Below, piece by piece: positions 37,738-45,727 of a stretch of 64,000 nt of DNA. Below the pieces are notes generated by a model that was not told the origin of the DNA, made no database searches, and was given only the letters and a program-made list of their open reading frames with translations. A program made the translations under genes and the position numbers. The first letter of the stretch is position 1. Each line of letters starts with the position of its first letter. This DNA is from Flavobacterium chungbukense (GTDB lineage: Bacteria; Bacteroidota; Bacteroidia; Flavobacteriales; Flavobacteriaceae): positions 744,001 to 808,000 of the forward strand of contig NZ_JAJGZV010000002.1 of NCBI RefSeq assembly GCF_020805785.1. Reading direction: 5' to 3'.

Positions 37738-37894
37738 TTAGACTTCTTTCAATTTAAATAGCCGTTTGAAGTTCTGACTTTATAAAATGAAAGCTTTTTA
37801 GGATTTTAGCTAAAAATTCGCAACTAATTATAGAGAACCTTACTAAATCGAAAATCTATTTATCGGTTTAGAATAATGAAAGAAATAATAGATT

Positions 37895-39220
37895 TTATTT
37901 CAGTTTGTATCTTAAATTATCAAAGAAACGCTCAATTAACCTTCTGTCTTCAGTAATGATTTCAGCAGTTCCTTTTGATTCCGCGTGAAAATTAAGTTCT
38001 ACACCATAATTAGTTTTTAATCCAAATGGCAATTTAACGTCAACTAAATAAGAATTAATTTTATTTTGATTATCTGACAGAGTTTGTTGATTTGTAACTA
38101 ACGAAATTCTTTTTACTTTACCTTTTATTGAACCATATTCATTATAAGGGTAATTATTAAGTTTAATAATAACACTTTGCCCTATTTTAACTTTACCTGC
38201 ACCATTTTCTGGCAGATTGACCTGACCAATCAATTGATTATTATCAGGCATTATTTTAAATAATTCTTGCCCAGACTGTATATAATCATTTGTTCTAATA
38301 AAGTTTAAGAAATCAACTTTGCCATTAATTGGTGAAACAAAAACATAGGTGCGTTCCCATTTTTTTATTGAATCTATCAAATCATAATAGCTGTTGAATA
38401 AATTAACAACAAGCTCTCTTTCTTTTACAGCTTTTTCAATAGCTATAACTTGCGCTTTATTTTGAGTTTCCTTTATTTGATAATTTGTATTATTTATTTC
38501 TTTATCAATTGTATTATAATCGAGAATGCTATTTGCTTTTGCAATAATTGACTTCTCTATATCTGCTTTAGAAGTTACTTCTTTTTCAAACAAAATAGAA
38601 TCTTTTTTAAAAAGGCTCTGTGATATTTTGTATTTAATTTCCTGATTTTTAAAATCGTTTTTTAACTGGGAGAATTTGCTTTGCTGCAGTTCTAACAACT
38701 TTTGATTTATCTGTTTTTGAAATTCATATGGCTGTTGAACTGAGTAATCTAAATATTGATACAATGAATTTAAAAAATTAAAATATTTATTATTTATTTC
38801 ACCCAAAGATAAATTTTCAGGAAACAAATGACGATGCTTATTGTAAGTAACCTCATGAACATTAGTTTTAGAAAGCAAATCATCCAACAATTGAACATCT
38901 TTTAAGTTTGCTTCATTCTTTATATAAGCTAAATATGTTCCTGTATTAACTTTTATACCTGACCTATTTTTTAATAAAATAATATTACCCGATGTTGAAG
39001 CTACAAGTTTAACTGGAGCTTGCATTGTATTAACAACAATCTGTCCAGACAAAATTGATGGATATTTAATTAACCAGCCAAATAATAGCAAAAGCAAAAC
39101 TAATCCAACAACAACTCCGCTAATTGTTGCACCGAATTTAGTTGGCATTCTTTCAATTATCGATGCAACTTCTTCTGTTCTGTTTTCATTCAATGTTTTA
39201 TGAAATCCTTTGCTAGCCAT
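37895..39220 (-). CDS. HlyD-family periplasmic adaptor of a C39 ABC exporter
   Basis: The 441-residue protein has one N-terminal membrane helix (about residues 33-55) and a long coiled coil (about 150-275). The flanking biotinyl-lipoyl-like halves and a beta-barrel region follow (FVSPINGKVDFLNFIRTNDYIQSGQELF near 300). It would bridge the inner-membrane exporter to the outer membrane. The gene overlaps the ABC transporter gene by eight bases, so the two are translationally coupled. No TolC-like gene is in the window. The 256 bases to pyrG hold a weak hairpin near 37843 without a T-run. Confidence 0.92.
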   Translation of the reverse strand: MASKGFHKTLNENRTEEVASIIERMPTKFGATISGVVVGLVLLLLLFGWLIKYPSILSGQIVVNTMQAPVKLVASTSGNIILLKNRSGIKVNTGTYLAYIKNEANLKDVQLLDDLLSKTNVHEVTYNKHRHLFPENLSLGEINNKYFNFLNSLYQYLDYSVQQPYEFQKQINQKLLELQQSKFSQLKNDFKNQEIKYKISQSLFKKDSILFEKEVTSKADIEKSIIAKANSILDYNTIDKEINNTNYQIKETQNKAQVIAIEKAVKERELVVNLFNSYYDLIDSIKKWERTYVFVSPINGKVDFLNFIRTNDYIQSGQELFKIMPDNNQLIGQVNLPENGAGKVKIGQSVIIKLNNYPYNEYGSIKGKVKRISLVTNQQTLSDNQNKINSYLVDVKLPFGLKTNYGVELNFHAESKGTAEIITEDRRLIERFFDNLRYKLK

Positions 39221-41399
39221 TTACCGTATCTCCTATTTGTGTTTTAACTAATTGATAGTAATGTCCATTTTCGCGAGCCATCAGCATATCATGATTTCCT
39301 ATTTCGGTAATATAACCGTTTTTCAACACTATAATCTGATCTGCTTTACGAATTGTACTTAATCTATGCGCTACAACAATTACAGTCTTATTCTTAAATA
39401 TTTCTTCTAATGCCACTACAATTTTCTGTTCATTTATTACATCTAATGAATTTGTCGCTTCATCAAAAAACAGATAATCAGGATCTTTATATAAAGCTCT
39501 TGCAATAAGAACACGCTGTTTTTGTCCTCCGCTTAAACCTCTTCCATTTTCCCCCATCATCGTTTGGTATCCCTTTGGCATTGCTTCAATTTCAGAAGCT
39601 ATGTTTGCAGCAGTTACTGCTTTTTTCAATCTTTCATAATCAATATTCTCATCGTCTAAAACAATATTGTTTTGAATAGTATCACTAAATATTTTACCAT
39701 CCTGCATGACTGCACCACAGCTTTCTCGCCATTGTTTTAAATTAATATTCTGAATATTCAAATTTCCCATTGACAATTCGCCATGAGTAGGCTTATACAA
39801 TCTCAGTATTAATTTCAGCAAAGTAGTTTTTCCGCTTCCGCTATCACCAACAATTGCTGTAACTTTACCTTCAGGAATTACCAGAGAGATGTTGCTCAAA
39901 ATATAATCACCATTACGGCTATACTGAAAACTTACATTTCTTAAAAACAAACTTTTGTCTTCTGGAAGCTTTATATTATTGGTAATATCATTTTCTTCCT
40001 CATTTTCCAACTCATGTATTTCATTCAATCTTAAAAAACTAATTTTAGCATATTGCCCTGATTGAATAAAAGATATAAACTGTATGATGGGACCATTTAA
40101 CATTCCTATTATAAATTGAGTAGAAATCATTACCCCAAAAGTAATATCACCTTTTATTACTGACTTCGCACAATAAAAAGTAATAATTAAATTAGTTAAC
40201 TGATTAATAAACTGTGCCCCTAGATTTAAAGCATTATTGATTCTTAGTATTTTTTGATCAATCTTAAACAACTGAACCTGTAAAGTTTCCCATTTCCATC
40301 TTTTGTGCTTCTCATAATTATTGATTTTGATATCTTGAATGCTTCCAATGGTTTCTACCCAATAACTTTGGTTTTTAGTATGTATGTCAAAATACTCCCA
40401 ATCTAGTTTCTTTCGAAACTGAAGAAAAAATAAAACCCAACCAATGAATAATATGCTCCCTATAACATAAATCAAATATAAAACAGGGCTGTATATCATC
40501 AAAATTATTCCAAAAATGAAAAATGTTAAAATCGAAAAAATAAAATTCAGAGAATTATTCATTACAAAATCCCGAATACGTTCATGATCCTGTGCTCGCT
40601 GTAAAATGTCTCCAATTAATTTATTTTCGAAAAAAGTAATGGGCAGTTTCATTAATTTGATCAGATAATCTGAAATTAATGAGATATTAATTCTAGATGT
40701 TAGATGAAGCAGAATCCAATCCCGAACCATATTACTCAATAAAATGCTGACTATAATGGTTATATTGGCAATTAAAACCAGATCAATAAAATCTAAATCA
40801 TTTGTTTGGATTCCAACATCAATAACAGCTTTTGAAATAAAAGGCAAAAATGCCTGCAAAACTGTTACTATTAGCATGACCACAAACAAGTTTACAAAAC
40901 TCTTTTTATAGGGTGTAAAATAACCTAAGAAATTTTCAAACGTTTTGCGTCTTTCTATTTTATCATTTATAGAGCGCTGTTTAAAATCTGCCATTGGTTC
41001 AATGGCTAAAACTGCTCCTGTTTTAGATTCTTTTAGCCAACTGTTTTTAAAATTTTCATGATAGTATTTTAATAAGCCTTTGGCAGGATCTGAAACAAAT
41101 ACGTGTTTATTATTTATTTTATAAACTACTATAAAATGATTATCCTGCCAATGTACAATGCATGGCAATGGAATAGTTTTAAATGTATCAAAATCTATTT
41201 TAACACTTTTAGTACGCAAACTTATTTTTTCGCAGGAATCGCTAATGTCTAAAAAACTTACTCCCTCTCTTGTAATACCACATAAATCACGTAAAAAAGG
41301 CAGGCTGTAAAACCTGCCGTAATATTTAGCAATTATTTTAATACAAGCCGGACCACAATCTTTGGCATCAAGCTGATATTCATGAGGAAATTTGAACAT
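39213..41399 (-). CDS. Peptidase-containing ABC exporter (C39, double-glycine leader type)
   Basis: The 728-residue protein has an N-terminal C39 cysteine peptidase with Cys15 in AKDCGPAC, His88 in DNHFIVV and Asp104 in SDPAKG. A six-helix membrane domain follows (about 160-450). The ATPase has Walker A GDSGSGKTTLL, LSGGQKQR and FFDEATNSLD. All catalytic residues are present. Such exporters remove a leader after Gly-Gly while exporting the cargo. A fitting leader is encoded at the start of the frame at 43320 in the same operon, which makes that protein the likely cargo. Confidence 0.95.
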   Translation of the reverse strand: MFKFPHEYQLDAKDCGPACIKIIAKYYGRFYSLPFLRDLCGITREGVSFLDISDSCEKISLRTKSVKIDFDTFKTIPLPCIVHWQDNHFIVVYKINNKHVFVSDPAKGLLKYYHENFKNSWLKESKTGAVLAIEPMADFKQRSINDKIERRKTFENFLGYFTPYKKSFVNLFVVMLIVTVLQAFLPFISKAVIDVGIQTNDLDFIDLVLIANITIIVSILLSNMVRDWILLHLTSRINISLISDYLIKLMKLPITFFENKLIGDILQRAQDHERIRDFVMNNSLNFIFSILTFFIFGIILMIYSPVLYLIYVIGSILFIGWVLFFLQFRKKLDWEYFDIHTKNQSYWVETIGSIQDIKINNYEKHKRWKWETLQVQLFKIDQKILRINNALNLGAQFINQLTNLIITFYCAKSVIKGDITFGVMISTQFIIGMLNGPIIQFISFIQSGQYAKISFLRLNEIHELENEEENDITNNIKLPEDKSLFLRNVSFQYSRNGDYILSNISLVIPEGKVTAIVGDSGSGKTTLLKLILRLYKPTHGELSMGNLNIQNINLKQWRESCGAVMQDGKIFSDTIQNNIVLDDENIDYERLKKAVTAANIASEIEAMPKGYQTMMGENGRGLSGGQKQRVLIARALYKDPDYLFFDEATNSLDVINEQKIVVALEEIFKNKTVIVVAHRLSTIRKADQIIVLKNGYITEIGNHDMLMARENGHYYQLVKTQIGDTVNG

Positions 41400-41408
41400 A
41401 TTATATCT

Positions 41409-41993
41409 CTATTTTTTTAGCAACTCAAAAATCTCCCCTTCACTTGTATCATATCTAAGTAAACCTTCTTTTTTATCCCAGTAAAAAGATTTCAAATATC
41501 CTCTCCCAAAATTTTTTGCATTTATACCATCTTCAAAAATATATACATTTGTGTATTTTTTTTTAGTTGTTTTTAACATAACCCAAGTTTTTTGGGGAAG
41601 TGATTTTATGTGTGAACCTGAATAAAATAGACCAAAAAGATTAAAGCTAGGGAAAGATTTTTGACTTACTTCATCTTTACTTATTGACACACTACTAACA
41701 CAATATGAATCATTATGGCAAATCTTAGACTTCAAATCAATGTTCATCATATTGTTTTGTATAGTTCCTATTTCCCGACAATTGCAATCCTTGTTTCCAT
41801 AAATTTCATATTTATCAACCACAACTAAAGTATCAAGATTTCCTAAATTACTTTCAAAAATGATTTCTTGTTGTTTTTGATAAACTGAAAACCATTGCTT
41901 CTCTTCTTTAGTGAGATGTGTTTTAACACACTTGCATGTACATGAATGCAGAAAAAAAATAATTCCAATTATTATAAATACCTTTTTATTCAT
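41409..41993 (-). CDS. Hypothetical lipoprotein between cargo and exporter genes
   Basis: The 194-residue protein has a lipoprotein signal ending LHSC (Cys 18) followed by a Cys-rich start (TCKCVKTH). More Cys lie near residues 73-75 (DCNCRE) and 92-98. The rest is a beta-rich region (TWVMLKTTKKKYTNVYIFEDG) with no domain I recognise. The start codon lies one base past the lipase stop codon, and the exporter starts nine bases after its own stop, so it is tightly embedded in the operon. A lipoprotein immunity factor against the lipase, or a chaperone for the cargo, are inferences from position only. Confidence 0.72.
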   Translation of the reverse strand: MNKKVFIIIGIIFFLHSCTCKCVKTHLTKEEKQWFSVYQKQQEIIFESNLGNLDTLVVVDKYEIYGNKDCNCREIGTIQNNMMNIDLKSKICHNDSYCVSSVSISKDEVSQKSFPSFNLFGLFYSGSHIKSLPQKTWVMLKTTKKKYTNVYIFEDGINAKNFGRGYLKSFYWDKKEGLLRYDTSEGEIFELLKK

Positions 41994-41994
41994 A

Positions 41995-43320
41995 TTACTT
42001 AATATTCTGAGAAACTTTTAGTGAGCTAATCATAGCATCAATACTATAACCTCCCTCACTTCCATTAGCACTTACAAAATGTTTTTGTCCCCCTGCTGTT
42101 GTTAATCCGCTAATTGATGTTTGAGCTAAATTCAAAGGATCATCATGCATAATATAAGAATGTGTGTCTGAAACTAAACCTGTACCTAAAAATAAAACTG
42201 TCGCATAACTTAATCCCGCGGCATTAAAAGTGGTAGCACTTTCTCCCGTCATACGAGCGTTTGCTTCAGCCATACCCCCTCCTAAAGAATGTCCAGCAAA
42301 TGATAATTGATCACCATATATTGCTTTCAAAATTTTAGCATTCTCTGTAGATTGATAATATTGTTTAGAAACCCCAATAGTCTGTAAAACATCCGCTGCA
42401 TAATCACCATAATCGCCAGGTTCTGTTCCTGCTGTTACATAACAATATTGTTTTTCACCTGTCCCTGTTATCATTCTTTCATACAACACTGATTTAAATC
42501 CAGTAACAGGATCATCATAAATGACTCCTTCTACAGGTTGCGATACTTTCCACCCCATAAGATCATTCGAATTAAGAAGATCTTTGCCTCCATAAACTGA
42601 TTTTGACATTAAAGCCGCTTCTAATATTGTAGGCTTTGTAGCACTTCCGTGTAAAGGCATTGCATACCAAGATAGACTATCAGAAGAGTTGGTTCCAGTA
42701 CTAACTGTATTATTACTTGAATTATCAATATATAAGGTCATATTATCTATCACAACTCCTTGTGGTATTTTACTTGGACCTTTATAATTATTTGGCACTG
42801 TTACATTATCCAATATTGTCCCCGGTAATTGGAAATTATATTGAAGGTTATATTGAAGAGTATTTTGTTGCTGACCAGCAGCCGTTAATTCATTATTTAC
42901 AAAAGTATTAACCTGATTATTACTTACAATTCCTTTGTTTGCATCTACAAATTCAAAGAAACGATAAATAGCTAATGGATCACTTGTAATTTTTACATTA
43001 TTAGATATAGCATTCCATCCACCTACATAACTTGCATTTAGTGTTGATGAGTTTAAATTATTCGTACCAGTTGAACCAGAAACACCTCCACCAGAAACAT
43101 TACTTCCACCAAATCCACCGTAATTACTTCCTGAAAAACTCGAATCAAATGGATTACTATTAAGAGCCGTACCTCCTCCTCAGCCACCAAAACCATAGTT
43201 TCCTTGACCTCCAGAGCCAATAGTACCTCCTCCGCCAGAGCCACCAATAATTTCTCTCATTCCATCTCTCTTCAACATTCCTTTAATGTCGCTAAATTTA
43301 ATTTTCTTAATTGTTTTCAT
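41995..43320 (-). pseudogene. Double-glycine-leader lipase, frame broken by one in-frame TGA
   Basis: I translated the frame by hand from the ATG at 43320. It starts MKTIKKIKFSDIKGMLKRDG and MREIIGG, a double-glycine leader of 27 residues. A Gly/Ser/Asn-rich stretch follows to about codon 105. Codon 47 (43182-43180) is TGA, inside a Gly-rich run (FGG before, GGGTALNS after). After it the same frame stays open for 394 codons to the TAA at 41995. The second half is a class-3-like lipase with nucleophile elbow GHSLGG (Ser at codon 345), a later DDPLNL Asp candidate and a His near the C-terminus. One base change (GGA or TGG to TGA), a sequence error or stop read-through would explain it. Gene callers would report only an N-truncated lipase from a TTG at 42813. 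No frameshift is needed. Confidence 0.8.
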
Positions 43321-43401
43321 GATAAAAGGTTTTATTAGTAAGTAAAAACATTAAATAAATATTTAATTAACCCTATTTAATGTGTTAAATTTTAAAATTG
43401 A

Positions 43402-44982
43402 TTATAATTGTTTATATTTTATGGATTTAGCGTAAAGACCTAATCTTATTCTTCCAAAAATTAGTTCTTCAAATTCTTTAAAATTATTTTTTAATTCTTT
43501 TGTGTCGAAATAATTTTTAAGCTCTTCTATTAGTTCCCCAACTGTTTTCCTCCTTTTTAAAATGCCTAGAATAAGTAAATCAAGTGAATCAACATATACT
43601 AATGAAAATCTATTTTGATCACATTCTGGGATTATAAGAGTAGAAAAATTTGTTTCAGACTCTTCTAAAACAACAATTTCGCCCTCATCTTTGACTTTTT
43701 GCTTTTCGATAAAAGAACTCCAATTGTATCTGCTTTCAATTATACGGTAATCTTCATCACTTACTAATACTTTAGAATAAACCTCTTCACTGTTTTCGAA
43801 CAAACTTTGAAAATAAGAATTCCCCTTACAATCTCTCGCGTACAAATAATCTTTAGAAAAAAGCACAAAATCTTTTTTTACTATGCTATTAATTTTTGAA
43901 TTAAATATTTCAAAATCTATAAACTGATTTTTATTTAACTTAAAATCTCCTAATTCTTTTTTGAGATTTCTTTTAAAATCAAAATTCAACAACTTAGCAG
44001 ATGATTCTTTTTTATTTTTCAAATCACTATTTATTAGTTTTTTATATCTCTGCAACAGATAATTTTCAGTAGTATTTTCTATTTTATAACAGTCTTTGTA
44101 AAGAGGTAATTTATTTGTTTTAAATAAATCTATTATCCGATAATAGTATTGTGGATAATCCTGCCGAAGCCTGTCAGCCATTTGTTTACAAACAAAATCA
44201 TTACGCTTATAGCTTCCTAATAAATGTAAATAGTCCTTTTCGTATGGAACTTTTCCAAAATCTCCAAAACCTCTATATTGATTATCTCCAATTGTATCTG
44301 GCAATAAGACCTTAACTTTTTTATTATGTTTTTTTGCTAGACAATAAAAAAGGTATTGCTCAAAAAATATATTGAAGTTCGAAACATTTATTCTGGAAAG
44401 ATGCAATATATTTTTAGCAACAAAATCAAATGCCTTTTCTGTATATTCCTTAAAAAAAGAAATATCATTCCCTCCAAATATTCCAGCATTATAAGCTAAA
44501 ATTGGCTTTTTAGTTTTTCTTTCATTAAGAATTTCATCTGGAAAATAGTTTAATGAAGATTCCAACGAAATCATTATATTTTCATAATAATCCGTTGCTG
44601 CTTCCATATTTTGAGCTATCAAACCGCCCTGCAATAGAGAATCTTCAAATTCTTTCCAAATAAAAACATCTCCATCAACATGTAAAAATGGCTCTTCTTG
44701 TTGTGAATATGATAATATCTTAGGTAATGCCCAAAGTTGTGGATGATAAATATTTAAGGAGTCCAGATTGCATATTACTTCGCTATAAGGCAGTTTTAAA
44801 GTATCAACTAGCATTTTAGCAGAAACACTATCACAATAAAGGATTAATTCTGGATAATATTTTTTTAATTGCAAACAGCTCAATGTCCAAGCCATTAAGT
44901 TATATTCAGGAGAGAGCCAGCCTAGACTTGTAGTCAACAAACTTGGCTTATTACATGTCCACGCGCTTTGAATTATTCTCAT
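43402..44982 (-). CDS. DUF6734-like glycosyltransferase-type protein with possible PqqD-like C-terminus
   Basis: The 526-residue soluble protein begins MRIIQSAWTCNKPSLL with GWLSPEYNLMAW near residue 21, features of DUF6734 proteins. A DGD motif at 103-105 (FLHVDGDVF) and AYNAGIFGG later are typical of GT-A sugar transferases. The last about 65 residues (SLVYVDSLDLLILGILKRR KTVGELIEELKNYF) look like a PqqD/RRE winged helix that binds leader peptides. That is a judgement by eye. The gene is 81 bases upstream of the leader-lipase gene and co-directional, so it may modify that cargo. A longer frame from 45048 exists; the ATG at 44982 fits the family. Confidence 0.78.
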   Translation of the reverse strand: MRIIQSAWTCNKPSLLTTSLGWLSPEYNLMAWTLSCLQLKKYYPELILYCDSVSAKMLVDTLKLPYSEVICNLDSLNIYHPQLWALPKILSYSQQEEPFLHVDGDVFIWKEFEDSLLQGGLIAQNMEAATDYYENIMISLESSLNYFPDEILNERKTKKPILAYNAGIFGGNDISFFKEYTEKAFDFVAKNILHLSRINVSNFNIFFEQYLFYCLAKKHNKKVKVLLPDTIGDNQYRGFGDFGKVPYEKDYLHLLGSYKRNDFVCKQMADRLRQDYPQYYYRIIDLFKTNKLPLYKDCYKIENTTENYLLQRYKKLINSDLKNKKESSAKLLNFDFKRNLKKELGDFKLNKNQFIDFEIFNSKINSIVKKDFVLFSKDYLYARDCKGNSYFQSLFENSEEVYSKVLVSDEDYRIIESRYNWSSFIEKQKVKDEGEIVVLEESETNFSTLIIPECDQNRFSLVYVDSLDLLILGILKRRKTVGELIEELKNYFDTKELKNNFKEFEELIFGRIRLGLYAKSIKYKQL

Positions 44983-45084
44983 CCTTCTGCCAATTATATA
45001 TCGCAATACTAAAAATATATTGTTTAGCAAAAAACCACAATAAGACAAAAGAATAACAAAATAAGGTTTACTATCTTAACATAT

Positions 45085-45315
45085 TTAAGGCTTCGGATAT
45101 TGCTTCTTAATATTTCGAATCAATTCTTCCAAACCATTTAATTTCAATTCATAAATAAGCTGTAATTGTTGCCCTAATTCACCTTTTGGAAATCCTTTAT
45201 TATGATACCAGACCACATAATATTCAGGTAAATCAATTAAATATTTTCCTTCGTATTTCCCGAAAGGCATTTTGGTGTGCGCTAATTTGATGAGCTGTTT
45301 TTTGTCTTGATCCAT
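45085..45315 (-). CDS. DUF3820 family protein
   Basis: The 76-residue protein matches DUF3820 by the sequence MPFGKYEGKYLIDLPEYYVVWYHNKGFPKGELG. These small proteins are sometimes labelled quorum-sensing-regulated virulence factors, without strong support. It lies on the minus strand, 102 bases upstream of the annotated DUF6734 start. It has a different character from the operon and is probably separate. Confidence 0.85.
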   Translation of the reverse strand: MDQDKKQLIKLAHTKMPFGKYEGKYLIDLPEYYVVWYHNKGFPKGELGQQLQLIYELKLNGLEELIRNIKKQYPKP

Positions 45316-45727
45316 AGTTTTCTTGCAGAAGAAAGAAGCAAGATGAAAGACTTCGTAGATTTTCTGCTTATTTCATTTCACGCAAAACTACTATTTATTT
45401 TTTCTTTTGCCATAGATTAAAAAATAGTTTTCAGTCGCAGTCGCAGTTTACAGTTAAAACAAAATCGAACATAAAACTAAAACTTAGCAAGCTTATTATT
45501 TATTTGCCACAGATTAAAAGGATTCTCACAGATTATTAAAACAAAGATTAGAAAACTTAGAACCTCAGAATCTTAGTCCCGAAGTCTCGGGATAGCATCT
45601 TTAAAAAAAGAAGCAAGAAAAAAGAACTTATTTTCGTTCCCTCTTCCTGCTTCAAAAATATCATTTAAGACTTATTACTAATTTCTAAAAACACTAAGAA
45701 AACTTAGCATCTCAGAACCTTAGCATC
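45316..45727. other. Gene-free stretch with several repeat fragments
   Basis: This 412-base stretch has no supportable gene. It holds a TTTTCAGTCGCAGTCGCAG copy near 45427-45452 and a half copy of the CCACAGATTA repeat near 45503. A TCCCGA-AGTC-TCGGGA hairpin lies at 45577-45592. Phrases of the type CTTAGAACCTCAGAATCTTAG recur (near 45556 and 45710) and resemble the text before the CTTGAAA array at 20940. It looks like a repeat graveyard between the DUF3820 and nagB genes. Confidence 0.6.

Noticed and set aside
37843..37874. Terminator after the HlyD gene
   Set aside because: A hairpin near 37843-37873 exists (CTAAATCG with CGGTTTAG) but there is no T-run after it on the relevant strand.
42813..42815. 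TTG start for a separate lipase gene at 42813
   Set aside because: The frame continues without a stop upstream to 43180 and on to an ATG and leader at 43320; the TTG encodes Leu in GTILDNV.
43053..43247. Frame of 64 residues within the Gly-rich linker of the leader-lipase
   Set aside because: It is an out-of-frame shadow of the Gly-rich codons and gives an unnatural Val/Glu/Leu-rich product.
45316..45727. A tRNA or small RNA gene in the gap
   Set aside because: I find no cloverleaf; the stretch consists of dispersed repeat phrases and short hairpins.
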